Both the position numbers and the translations under genes were made by a program. A model generated the notes under the pieces. The model worked only from the letters and a program-made list of their open reading frames with translations, did not search any database and was not told where the DNA came from. From Gammaproteobacteria bacterium (GTDB taxonomy: Bacteria > Pseudomonadota > Gammaproteobacteria > Pseudomonadales > Azotimanducaceae), in the NCBI GenBank assembly GCA_003476445.1, contig DMUF01000066.1:1-13475 (forward strand): 13,475 nt of DNA, in the 5' to 3' direction. Shown here in pieces: positions 1 through 6,264 of the stretch (its first letter is position 1; each line of letters starts with the position of its first letter).

Positions 1-909
1 CTTCTCGTACTCGGACGGAAACTGATTGAGCGCCAGCACGCCCCCGCTGATGGAGTTACGCGTGGTGTCGTTGCCGCCCACGATGAGCAGAATCAGGTTG
101 CCCAGGAACTCGAAGGGCTGCATGTCCTTCGTATCTTTGCCATGGGCGAGCATGGAAACCAGGTCATTCCCTGGCTTCTGCTTACGCTCCTGCCACAGGT
201 TGGTGAAGTAGGCGAGACATTCAAGCAGCTCGGCGCGGCGCTGTTCTTCCGACTCGATGATGGTGCCCGGCGCCGCCGTTGCCACATCCGACCAGCGGGT
301 GAGTTTGCGTCGCTCCTCGAACGGAAAGTCGAAGAGCGTCGCGAGCATCTGCGTCGTGAGCTCGATGGAGACGTGCTCCACCCAGTTGAAGGTGTCTCGG
401 GGCAGATTGTCGAGAATCGCGCAAACACGGGACCGGATCAGCCCTTCCATCGCAGCCAGATTGCGCGGCGCGACGACCGGCGCCACCGTGGCTCGCTGCA
501 CATCATGCTTGGGCGGGTCCATGGCGATGAACATCTGTATGCCAAGCGCGCCCTCCGGCAGCGGCGTGCCAATCGGCAGCCCGAGCGTGATGCCATGAGC
601 GGAAGAAAACAGCTCGTGATTGCTGTCCACGGCCTTGATGTCGTCGTAGCGGGTGAGCGACCAGTAGCGGCCCGTTTCCGGCAGCTCATTCAGATGCACC
701 GGGTCCTCATCGCGCAGGCGGCGGAAGTATTCCCAGTGCCGGCTTTCCTGAAACAGCCGCGGCCAGATCGGATTGATCGCCTCGAGCGGAATCGTGTACG
801 GATCGGGTATCACCGGCGGCAGGTTGTCGTTGAAACCGGGACGCACCGGCATGGCCGGGCGCTCCCCCGTGGACGTGGCCGAAGATGCAACGGTCGCTGA
901 TTCGCTCAT
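1..909 (-). CDS. CYP153-like cytochrome P450, 3'-truncated by the window edge
   Basis: Reading the minus strand from ATG at 909 gives 303 open codons to the window edge. The start has a strong Shine-Dalgarno (GGAGG at 915-919, 5 nt before ATG). The translation is a bacterial class I P450. The C-helix motif MDPPKHDVQR (residues 130-139) carries the His and Arg expected near the heme propionates. The I-helix GGNDTTRNS (278-286) carries the acid/alcohol pair D281-T282 used in oxygen activation. The segments FRRLRDEDPVH (62-72), MFIAMDPPKHDVQR, EGLIRSR and LIVGGNDTTRNS closely resemble remembered CYP153 sequences, a family of soluble n-alkane terminal hydroxylases using ferredoxin and ferredoxin reductase. 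About 130 C-terminal residues, including the ExxR motif and cysteine heme ligand, lie off the left edge. The substrate is therefore inferred: a medium-chain alkane or fatty acid is most likely, and a terpene or steroid P450 is less likely. It diverges from the methyltransferase gene. Confidence 0.9.
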   Translation of the reverse strand, partial: MSESATVASSATSTGERPAMPVRPGFNDNLPPVIPDPYTIPLEAINPIWPRLFQESRHWEYFRRLRDEDPVHLNELPETGRYWSLTRYDDIKAVDSNHELFSSAHGITLGLPIGTPLPEGALGIQMFIAMDPPKHDVQRATVAPVVAPRNLAAMEGLIRSRVCAILDNLPRDTFNWVEHVSIELTTQMLATLFDFPFEERRKLTRWSDVATAAPGTIIESEEQRRAELLECLAYFTNLWQERKQKPGNDLVSMLAHGKDTKDMQPFEFLGNLILLIVGGNDTTRNSISGGVLALNQFPSEYEK

Positions 910-1020
910 GGCTTCCTCCCGGCAAGGGTCGTCGCTGGACTGATCCAGACGGTACACTGGCGCACACCGCTCCGCGAGCGGCGAATGTCCGAATGTTAGT
1001 GCCTGCACCGGGTACCTGCC
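910..1020. promoter_or_regulatory. Divergent promoter region between the P450 and methyltransferase genes
   Basis: These 111 bases separate two divergent start codons, so both promoters should lie here. Three symmetric or repeated elements are visible: an inverted repeat CTGGA-CTGA-TCCAG at 935-948, a perfect inverted repeat CCGCTC-CGC-GAGCGG at 967-981, and a direct repeat GAATGT at 983-988 and 991-996 (8-bp period). Any of them could be an operator for a regulator shared by the two genes. I could not pick convincing -35/-10 boxes, so only the region is annotated. Confidence 0.45.
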
Positions 1021-1806
1021 ATGAACGCCCAGACTGACAAGCCAGTTCTTCCCCACAGCGATTATCGAAGCTCCCATCTCGAGGAGGGCGAGGACTACCA
1101 CGCCAAGTTCGAAGAGCAGGTGTATCGCGCGCTGATCTGGTCGCTCGAACGTGAAGCGCTGGGGGCGTTGATTGCGGCGCGACCGGACGCCGGTCGGGCG
1201 CGTCTGCTCGATTTCGCCTGCGGTACCGGCCGCGTCCTCGGGGCTCTGTCGCGGCACGCCGGAACCGCGACCGGTGTCGATATCAGCGCCTCGATGCTTG
1301 CGGTGGCGGAACGCGTCGCGCCAGGCACAGAACTCATCTGTGCTGATCTCACCCGCGAATCACCGCTCAAGGACCGCCAATTCGACGTGATCACCGCATT
1401 TCGCTTCTTCCCTAATGCAGAGCCCGCCCTGCGGGAGGAAGCCATGGGTGTTCTCGCGCGGCTGCTCGCGCCCGGCGGGTCCATCATCATCAACAACCAC
1501 CGTCGTGCCGGAAGCTCAAAGCATCGGCTGCGCAAACTGCGTGCGCGGCTCGGTATCGCCAAGGCCAAGGATCTGCACACGATGAGCGATGCCGAGGTAA
1601 GCACCCTCGCGGAGCGACACGGCCTCGTCGTCAACAACGTGCGCACTCTCGGCTTTTTACCTGTGCTGAAGGAGCGGCGACCACTGTTGCCACGCGGCAT
1701 TCTGCTGCGGCTCGAACGGCGCGCGGCACAGGTACAGTGGCTCGAAGAACTGGGATCGCACCGCATCTACGAACTGCGCCACGCGTCACCTGCCGCTGCG
1801 CGATGA
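1021..1806 (+). CDS. Class I SAM-dependent methyltransferase, substrate unknown
   Basis: The 261-residue product has a class I (Rossmann-fold) methyltransferase core in its first two thirds. Motif I is LLDFACGTG (62-70). The acidic residue after beta-2 is D87 in GVDIS and binds the SAM ribose in this fold. D109 in ICADL lies near the adenine, FDVITAFRFF (121-130) is the motif IV region, and PGG (151-153) marks the post-motif turn. The C-terminal part (about 160-261) is basic and has a predicted cap-like region that may hold substrate. There is no clear RNA, DNA or protein methylase signature, so a small molecule, lipid or glycan acceptor is possible. The ribosome-binding site before ATG 1021 is weak. 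It is the first gene of a plus-strand run; the next start is only 7 bases after its stop, suggesting co-translation with the P-loop gene. Confidence 0.85.
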   Translation: MNAQTDKPVLPHSDYRSSHLEEGEDYHAKFEEQVYRALIWSLEREALGALIAARPDAGRARLLDFACGTGRVLGALSRHAGTATGVDISASMLAVAERVAPGTELICADLTRESPLKDRQFDVITAFRFFPNAEPALREEAMGVLARLLAPGGSIIINNHRRAGSSKHRLRKLRARLGIAKAKDLHTMSDAEVSTLAERHGLVVNNVRTLGFLPVLKERRPLLPRGILLRLERRAAQVQWLEELGSHRIYELRHASPAAAR

Positions 1807-1813
1807 CCCCTTC

Positions 1814-2542
1814 ATGATCGTCGAACTGGTGGGTCCGCCGGGCAGTGGCAAGACCGCCGTCGCCCAAGCGATCATCGAACGCCTGCGTGCTGCCGGAATC
1901 GATGCGGTCGGTTTCGATGAGCTCGAAGACTACCGCACCCGGCTCGGCGATCGCCGACTGAACCGCATGAACGCCGTGCAGCGCTGGCTAAAACTTGCAC
2001 CGCTTCGGCGTCGATTTCCCGGCCTGACAGCAAAGCTGCTGCGCCTTGTCTGGGACCATCGGGCATTGACCCGCAAGCGCTGGCGCAAGGCGCGGCGCCC
2101 GCTCACCCACTGGTGGATGGCACGTGGTCTCGGCAGCGCTTTTCCTGACCGGGTCATCGTGCTGGACGACGGCTTCGTCCAGAAAATCTGGTCACTCCTG
2201 ATGGGACCAGGCGCCTTGCACGGAATACCGCTCATCCGCGCGATGTTCGGGACGTACTACGCAGATACCAGGGTGCAATGCATCCGCCTCGACGTGAGCG
2301 ATACCACCGCTTTTGACCGCGCCTTCGACCGCGAGACGAGCGGTCGCTTCCACCGGGGCACGAGCGGAAAACTGCGCCAGCAGACGGCACGCTGGATCAG
2401 CCTGCACCGCACGCTCTCGGATCTGGTGCCCGCCGAACATCTGCTCGCAGTCATCGACGCCAACCAGCCGCTGGCGGACGTCGTGAGCGATCTTGCTATG
2501 ACCCTGCGTAGCGCGCTTGAAGGGCAGCGCCCGAGCGCATAG
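1814..2542 (+). CDS. P-loop NTPase, kinase-like, function unknown
   Basis: The 242-residue protein begins directly with a P-loop strand: Walker A GPPGSGKT (residues 7-14), followed by a helix and an acidic DELED stretch (35-39). VIVLDDG (114-120) resembles a Walker B strand. RETSGRFHRGTSGK (173-186) is Arg-rich and could be a lid closing on phosphate. There are no signs of a multi-domain AAA+ protein (no sensor or arginine-finger blocks recognised), and the length fits a small-molecule kinase-like P-loop protein. The middle (60-100) is unusually basic. Proteins beginning with such an N-terminal P-loop occur in glycan and secondary-metabolite loci, but this is recollection of a general pattern and not an identification. 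The gene starts 7 bases after the methyltransferase stop with no clear Shine-Dalgarno, so it is probably translationally coupled to it. An ATPase role rather than a kinase role remains possible. Confidence 0.75.
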   Translation: MIVELVGPPGSGKTAVAQAIIERLRAAGIDAVGFDELEDYRTRLGDRRLNRMNAVQRWLKLAPLRRRFPGLTAKLLRLVWDHRALTRKRWRKARRPLTHWWMARGLGSAFPDRVIVLDDGFVQKIWSLLMGPGALHGIPLIRAMFGTYYADTRVQCIRLDVSDTTAFDRAFDRETSGRFHRGTSGKLRQQTARWISLHRTLSDLVPAEHLLAVIDANQPLADVVSDLAMTLRSALEGQRPSA

Positions 2543-2574
2543 ATTCCGCACCGTCCAATCACTGCGAGACCGCC

Positions 2575-3297
2575 GTGGGCCGAATCTTTGAAGTCAGAAA
2601 GGCGACGATGTTCGCCCGCTGGAACCGCATGGCGAAGCAGTTCGCCAAGATCGGCAAGGACATCACCATCGCCGTGCGTGCCGGCGGCTCCGATCCGACC
2701 AGCAATCCGGCGTTGCGCCGCGTGATCCAGAACGCGCGCTCGATCAACATGCCGAAGGACAAGGTCGAGGCAGCCATCCGGCGCGCCTCCGGGGCCGACG
2801 CCAAGAACTACGAGATCGTGATCTACGAGGGCTACGCGCCGCACGGCGTTGCCGTGATCGTGGAAACCGCGACCGACAACACCAATCGAACGGTCGCCAA
2901 CGTTCGCAGTATCTTCAGCAAATACGGCGGCAACCTTGGCACCACCGGCAGCGTCGAGTTCCAGTTCAAGCGCATGGGGGTATTCCGCCTGAATCCCGCG
3001 GGCATCGACTCCGACGATCTCGAACTCTTTCTGATGGATCACGGCCTCGAAGAAATGGGGGAAAGCAGCGGCGAGAGCGGCGAACCTCAGCTCGTCGTGC
3101 GCTGCCTGTTCGAGGACTTTGGCGACGTGCAGAAAGCGCTGGAGGACCGCGGCATTGAACCGATCTCAGCCGAGGTCGAGTACGTCTGCGTCACGCCGAC
3201 CGAGCTGCCGGAAGCCGAAGCGACGGAAGCGCTCGAGCTGATCGACAAGCTGGAGCAGGACGAAGACGTGCAGCGCGTGTTCCACACGGTGGCGTAA
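2575..3297 (+). CDS. yebC: YebC/PmpR (TACO1) family protein, YeeN-like subtype
   Basis: The 240-residue product is full length for the family. It starts at GTG 2575: MGRIFEVRKA at residues 1-10 matches the conserved N-terminus of the YeeN-type branch, in contrast to the MAGHSKW start of classical YebC. Family blocks are GKDITIAVRAGG (27-38), NPALRRVIQNAR (44-55), NMPKDKVEAAIRRASG (58-73), YEGYAPHGVA (84-93), TDNTNRT (100-106), and KYGGNLGTTGSVEF (116-129). Members have been annotated as DNA-binding regulators, while mitochondrial TACO1 and some bacterial homologues act in translation on the ribosome, so the transcription-factor label should be taken with care. It lies 32 bases after the P-loop gene on the same strand and may share its transcript. 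A second, classical yebC beside ruvC would be expected elsewhere in the genome. Confidence 0.93.
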   Translation: MGRIFEVRKATMFARWNRMAKQFAKIGKDITIAVRAGGSDPTSNPALRRVIQNARSINMPKDKVEAAIRRASGADAKNYEIVIYEGYAPHGVAVIVETATDNTNRTVANVRSIFSKYGGNLGTTGSVEFQFKRMGVFRLNPAGIDSDDLELFLMDHGLEEMGESSGESGEPQLVVRCLFEDFGDVQKALEDRGIEPISAEVEYVCVTPTELPEAEATEALELIDKLEQDEDVQRVFHTVA

Positions 3298-3315
3298 CAC
3301 CACCGCGTTAACGCG
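3287..3315. terminator. Possible bidirectional terminator between convergent genes
   Basis: The yebC stop (plus strand) and the DUF1330-like gene stop (minus strand) are only 10 bases apart. The junction holds a hairpin CGGTGG (3287-3292) / CCACCG (3300-3305) with a 7-base loop containing the yebC stop codon, followed by a 12-bp perfect palindrome CGCGTTAACGCG (3304-3315) over the other stop. There is no T-tract on either strand, so intrinsic termination is doubtful. Confidence 0.3.
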
Positions 3316-4285
3316 CCTCCGGGTTCGATGCGATGACGACCGTACGCTCGAGTCCGGCTGCGCGGTCCTGCAAAGCCGCCCGATAGGTCGGCACCTGCTC
3401 CATTCCGAGCATCGCACTGGGTCGGGGATAGCGCATCACCGCGATCGTGTTCCAGCGCCCCTGCGTGGGTCCCGCGTCTGGCGCCCGCACCACCGCATCA
3501 ACCTTGCCGACAAAAATCAGCTGCGCACCGCTCCGATACGCGGTCTGCAATGCGACCAGTCCGTAGCGGCCATACGCCTCTGCACCTGACAGGGTCGCGC
3601 CTGACGCGGCGGGCACTTTTACGCCGGGGGTGTACGCGGCCTCCGCGCGATACGCGAGCCAGTTCACCATCGCAGGCGCCAGGGTCGCCGGTGCCCCCAG
3701 GATTGCCGCCATCTGCTCGCGGGTCGGCAACCCCTCAGCGCTGGGCGCGCTCTCAGGGTGCGTGCGCTCGGCGAAGGTGTCCGCGGTTTCGGTCATGGGC
3801 GGAACCGATGCCAGCCCGCTGCGCGCCAGCAGCTTCAAGGCACCGAGTACGATCCGCGGTGGGCGCTCAAGCGTGAGCGAAAGAATCTGCGCGTCTTCGA
3901 CTAACTCGGCATAGCGCCGACGATCGAGTGGATCCACGATATCGCGCGTTCCCTGCAACACGGCAAAGGCATGCCAATAGGATTCCGCAGGCCCGATCAC
4001 GGGGAATTCCGCACGGCTGGACCAGTGCAGAGCAACGCCCGGGACGAGCAGTTCGGACCACGGTACCACTGATTCTTCAGCCGGACCCGAGAGTGGAACG
4101 GACTCGGATGCCCCGCCTGCATCCGCCAGGCGCAGAGCCACGAACCACACGGGACCATCGCCCGACGCAAGCTGTGACGAAGGTTCGCGTGCGCCAACCG
4201 CAAATAGCCCAGCGACCGCCAGGGCGGCAACTACCAGAATACCGAGCAACACCATCACCACCCCACCTGCACGTCTGACCGTCAC
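3308..4285 (-). CDS. Membrane-anchored protein with DUF1330-like C-terminal domain
   Basis: I choose the GTG at 4283-4285 as start because GGGGAGG (4292-4298) sits 6 nt upstream; a further ATG at 4330 would lie inside the preceding gene and has no such site. The resulting 325-residue protein has a basic N-terminus, one hydrophobic helix (about residues 9-30) and then a soluble region, so it is probably anchored in the inner membrane facing the periplasm, or is a lipid-free signal-anchor protein. The last 120 residues resemble DUF1330 proteins (dimeric alpha/beta-barrel, EthD-like fold): VNWLAYRAEA (207-216), a GAEAYGRYG element (234-242), a FVGKV strand and RWNTIAVMRYP (277-287), ending in RAAGLERTVVIAS. 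The stretch around residues 45-145 may be a degenerate second copy (YWHAFAVLQ, then an Arg/Tyr-rich helix). DUF1330 members have no established reaction. It is the last gene of the four-gene unit, 16 bases after the PPOX-fold gene. Confidence 0.78.
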   Translation of the reverse strand: MTVRRAGGVVMVLLGILVVAALAVAGLFAVGAREPSSQLASGDGPVWFVALRLADAGGASESVPLSGPAEESVVPWSELLVPGVALHWSSRAEFPVIGPAESYWHAFAVLQGTRDIVDPLDRRRYAELVEDAQILSLTLERPPRIVLGALKLLARSGLASVPPMTETADTFAERTHPESAPSAEGLPTREQMAAILGAPATLAPAMVNWLAYRAEAAYTPGVKVPAASGATLSGAEAYGRYGLVALQTAYRSGAQLIFVGKVDAVVRAPDAGPTQGRWNTIAVMRYPRPSAMLGMEQVPTYRAALQDRAAGLERTVVIASNPEAR

Positions 4286-4291
4286 CGGTAA

Positions 4292-4298
4292 CCTCCCC
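4292..4298 (-). promoter_or_regulatory. Shine-Dalgarno deciding the GTG start of the DUF1330-like gene
   Basis: The minus strand reads GGGGAGG, six bases before GTG 4285. It is the strongest ribosome-binding site in this unit and lies in the 16-base gap after the PPOX-fold gene stop, which is why the shorter GTG start was preferred over ATG 4330. Confidence 0.7.
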
Positions 4299-4301
4299 GT
4301 T

Positions 4302-4736
4302 TCACGCGCCAGCTTCCGGCAGCGGATCAATCGCCCAAGGCCGAACCCGCTGCGGCACGATGCGCAGGATCACCCGCGTGCCGCGGCCATCAAGCCGCGA
4401 GAGCATGGCATCCGCCTGATCCGGTTCGAGATATCGGCGCACGATAGCGCGAATGCACACATCGTCGCTGTCATCGACAATCTCGGCACGACCTTCAATG
4501 GCCACGCCGCGATAGGGCATGTCCTTGGTGTCGACAATGAAGGACACGCGCGGATCCTCGCGCACGTTGCGCGCCTTGTTTCGCGCCGCCGGTGTCGAAA
4601 CGATGATGTGATCGTCGAGAAAGCCGTACCAGGTCGCCGACGTGATGGGGTGGCCATCCGGACGCAGGGTTGAGATCACGCAGGGCACCCGCATGTTTTC
4701 GAGAAACGCCCGAATCGCGGGCTCGAGAACGGTCAT
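4302..4736 (-). CDS. PPOX-fold (pyridoxamine 5'-phosphate oxidase-like) flavin/F420-type protein
   Basis: The start is ATG 4736, with GGAG at 4745-4748, 8 nt upstream; reading further upstream would run into the transporter gene. The 144-residue product has the split-barrel pattern of the small PPOX family: an N-terminal helix, CVISTLRPDGHPITSATWY (19-37), HIIVSTPAARNKARNVREDPRVS (43-65, with the Arg/Lys/Asn cluster that contacts the cofactor phosphate), YRGVAIEGRAEIV (75-87) and a C-terminal VILRIVPQRVRPW (122-134). Relatives bind FMN, coenzyme F420 or sometimes heme or biliverdin. The sequence alone does not settle which; the pattern resembles the group annotated F420-dependent, although many such proteins in proteobacteria use FMN or are uncharacterised. 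Typical roles are reduction of a C=C or nitro group, or cofactor-linked detoxification. It lies between the POT gene (19-base gap) and the DUF1330-like gene (16-base gap), probably on one transcript. Confidence 0.85.
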   Translation of the reverse strand: MTVLEPAIRAFLENMRVPCVISTLRPDGHPITSATWYGFLDDHIIVSTPAARNKARNVREDPRVSFIVDTKDMPYRGVAIEGRAEIVDDSDDVCIRAIVRRYLEPDQADAMLSRLDGRGTRVILRIVPQRVRPWAIDPLPEAGA

Positions 4737-4755
4737 GGCAAAAGCTCCGATCGCA

Positions 4756-6219
4756 TCAGTGCACTCCGTGCATCCAGCGCCGCAGAGTGGGCGATATGAG
4801 GAAGATAAAAAATCCGATGAGAATCGGCACCACCGTAAGCGCCAGGTAGAACCCGGGCAGTCCGGGAATGAGGAAGGTCCACTCGCCGCGCTCAAGCGCG
4901 ACCGAGCCGTGCGCAACCAGACCCGCCAGCAGATTCGAAAGCGACATCGAGAAATACCAGAGACCCATGAGCAGCGCCTGCAAGTGCAGGGGTGCCAATT
5001 TGGTCACCATGGAAAGCCCCACCGGCGAAAGACAGAGCTCGCCCCACGTGTACACCACATAGGTGATCAGCAGCCAGTGTGCACCCGCCAAACCGCCGTT
5101 GCGCGTCTCGAAGGCAGCACACACCATGGCGAGAAACGCGAGGCCAAGCAGCCAGAGTCCGATGGCGAACTTCATCGGTGCGGATGGATCACGTCCTTGC
5201 CGCGCGAGCCAAGGCCACAGCAGAGCAAACAGGGGAGCAAACAAAACCACCGTCGCCGGATTGATCGCCTGAAACCAGGAGGCGGGAAAGGGTTGTGCCA
5301 ACAGCCCCCAAAGCGTCCGATCCGTGTGTTCCGCCGCGAACACGTTCATCGAACTGCCCGCCTGTTCAAAGGCGGTCCAGAACGCGATATTGCCAACGAA
5401 GGCCAGCACCAGAATGACGCGAATACGATCCCAGGCGCGGCTGTCGAGGGCACTCGACAGAGTTGTTGCCAGGGATAGCTGCGTGGCTGTGCTCACGGGC
5501 GGCAAACCAATGTTTGCGAGATAACGGGGTCGCAAACGCTGATAGCCGAGAATGCCGATAACCATGCCTACGGCAGCAGCGCCAAAGCCCCAGTGCCAGC
5601 CCACCGTCTCGCCGAGCGTTCCCGCGACCAGCGGCGCCAACACCGCCCCCAGATTGATCCCCAGATAGTAAATGGTGAAGCCGGCATCGCGCCGCGGGTC
5701 TTCAGCCTTGTAGAGCTGCCCGACCATCACGGCCGCGCACGGCTTGAAGAAGCCCGTTCCGATAACGATGAGCGCGAGCCCTGCGATGAAGCAGAGGAGT
5801 TCCGGCGCGCCCGACTCGAGCGTCACCGCGCTGGCGGCGCCATTGTCCAGCCACTCCGAGAGCGCAAGCAGCACATGACCGGCCGCGATGATCCAGCCGC
5901 CAATGACAAGGGAGCGGTGGGTGCCGAGCAGCCGGTCTGCCAGAAGCCCACCAAGAATGGGCGTGAGATAGACCGCCCACGTGTAGATGCCGTAGAGGAG
6001 GTAAGCCGCCTCCTCGCTCCAGCCAAACCCGGGATTGGCAGATCCTGCCGGGGTGACAGCCTCGGTGCCGGCGATGAGGTACAGCACAAGGAGCGCGCGC
6101 ATGCCGTAATAACTGAAGCGCTCCCACATCTCGGTGATGAAGAGAACCCAGATGCCGGGAGGCTGCTGCATGTACTCGCTCGTAGACGTTCGCGACCTGG
6201 CGAGCATAGCAGAGCCCAA
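4756..6219 (-). CDS. POT/PTR family proton-coupled oligopeptide symporter
   Basis: The 487-residue product is a 12-14-helix MFS protein of the POT (PTR2) family, importing di- and tripeptides or peptide-like compounds with protons across the inner membrane. Diagnostic motifs are E30-M-W-E33-R34 followed by FSYYG (the ExxER proton-coupling motif in helix 1), GTGFFKP (154-160), YYLGINLGA (184-192), WTAFEQAGSS (281-290), and GELCLSPVG (393-401) with the conserved Glu of helix 10. The reading frame opens at TTG 6219, preceded by AGGA (6226-6229) at 6 nt; in-frame ATGs at 6207 and at residue 17 are alternatives, and residue 17 would still keep the whole transporter. The gene follows the amidohydrolase by 45 bases on the same strand. 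The pairing suggests import of a peptide or amide that the amidohydrolase then cleaves. The exact substrate cannot be read from sequence. Confidence 0.94.
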   Translation of the reverse strand: MGSAMLARSRTSTSEYMQQPPGIWVLFITEMWERFSYYGMRALLVLYLIAGTEAVTPAGSANPGFGWSEEAAYLLYGIYTWAVYLTPILGGLLADRLLGTHRSLVIGGWIIAAGHVLLALSEWLDNGAASAVTLESGAPELLCFIAGLALIVIGTGFFKPCAAVMVGQLYKAEDPRRDAGFTIYYLGINLGAVLAPLVAGTLGETVGWHWGFGAAAVGMVIGILGYQRLRPRYLANIGLPPVSTATQLSLATTLSSALDSRAWDRIRVILVLAFVGNIAFWTAFEQAGSSMNVFAAEHTDRTLWGLLAQPFPASWFQAINPATVVLFAPLFALLWPWLARQGRDPSAPMKFAIGLWLLGLAFLAMVCAAFETRNGGLAGAHWLLITYVVYTWGELCLSPVGLSMVTKLAPLHLQALLMGLWYFSMSLSNLLAGLVAHGSVALERGEWTFLIPGLPGFYLALTVVPILIGFFIFLISPTLRRWMHGVH

Positions 6220-6264
6220 GCCCCTTCCTGACAGGCGAATGAGGCGTGTCGTTAACCGAGAAGG

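Noticed and set aside
142..900. A 252-codon plus-strand frame opposite the P450
   Set aside because: The P450 on the minus strand has family motifs and a strong ribosome-binding site; this frame has neither.
4737..4916. N-terminal extension of the PPOX-fold gene
   Set aside because: It would overlap the transporter gene by about 160 bases. ATG 4736 has a suitable Shine-Dalgarno.
4642..5478. A 278-codon plus-strand frame opposite the transporter
   Set aside because: It is antisense to a POT transporter, with no hydrophobic segments or recognisable domain.
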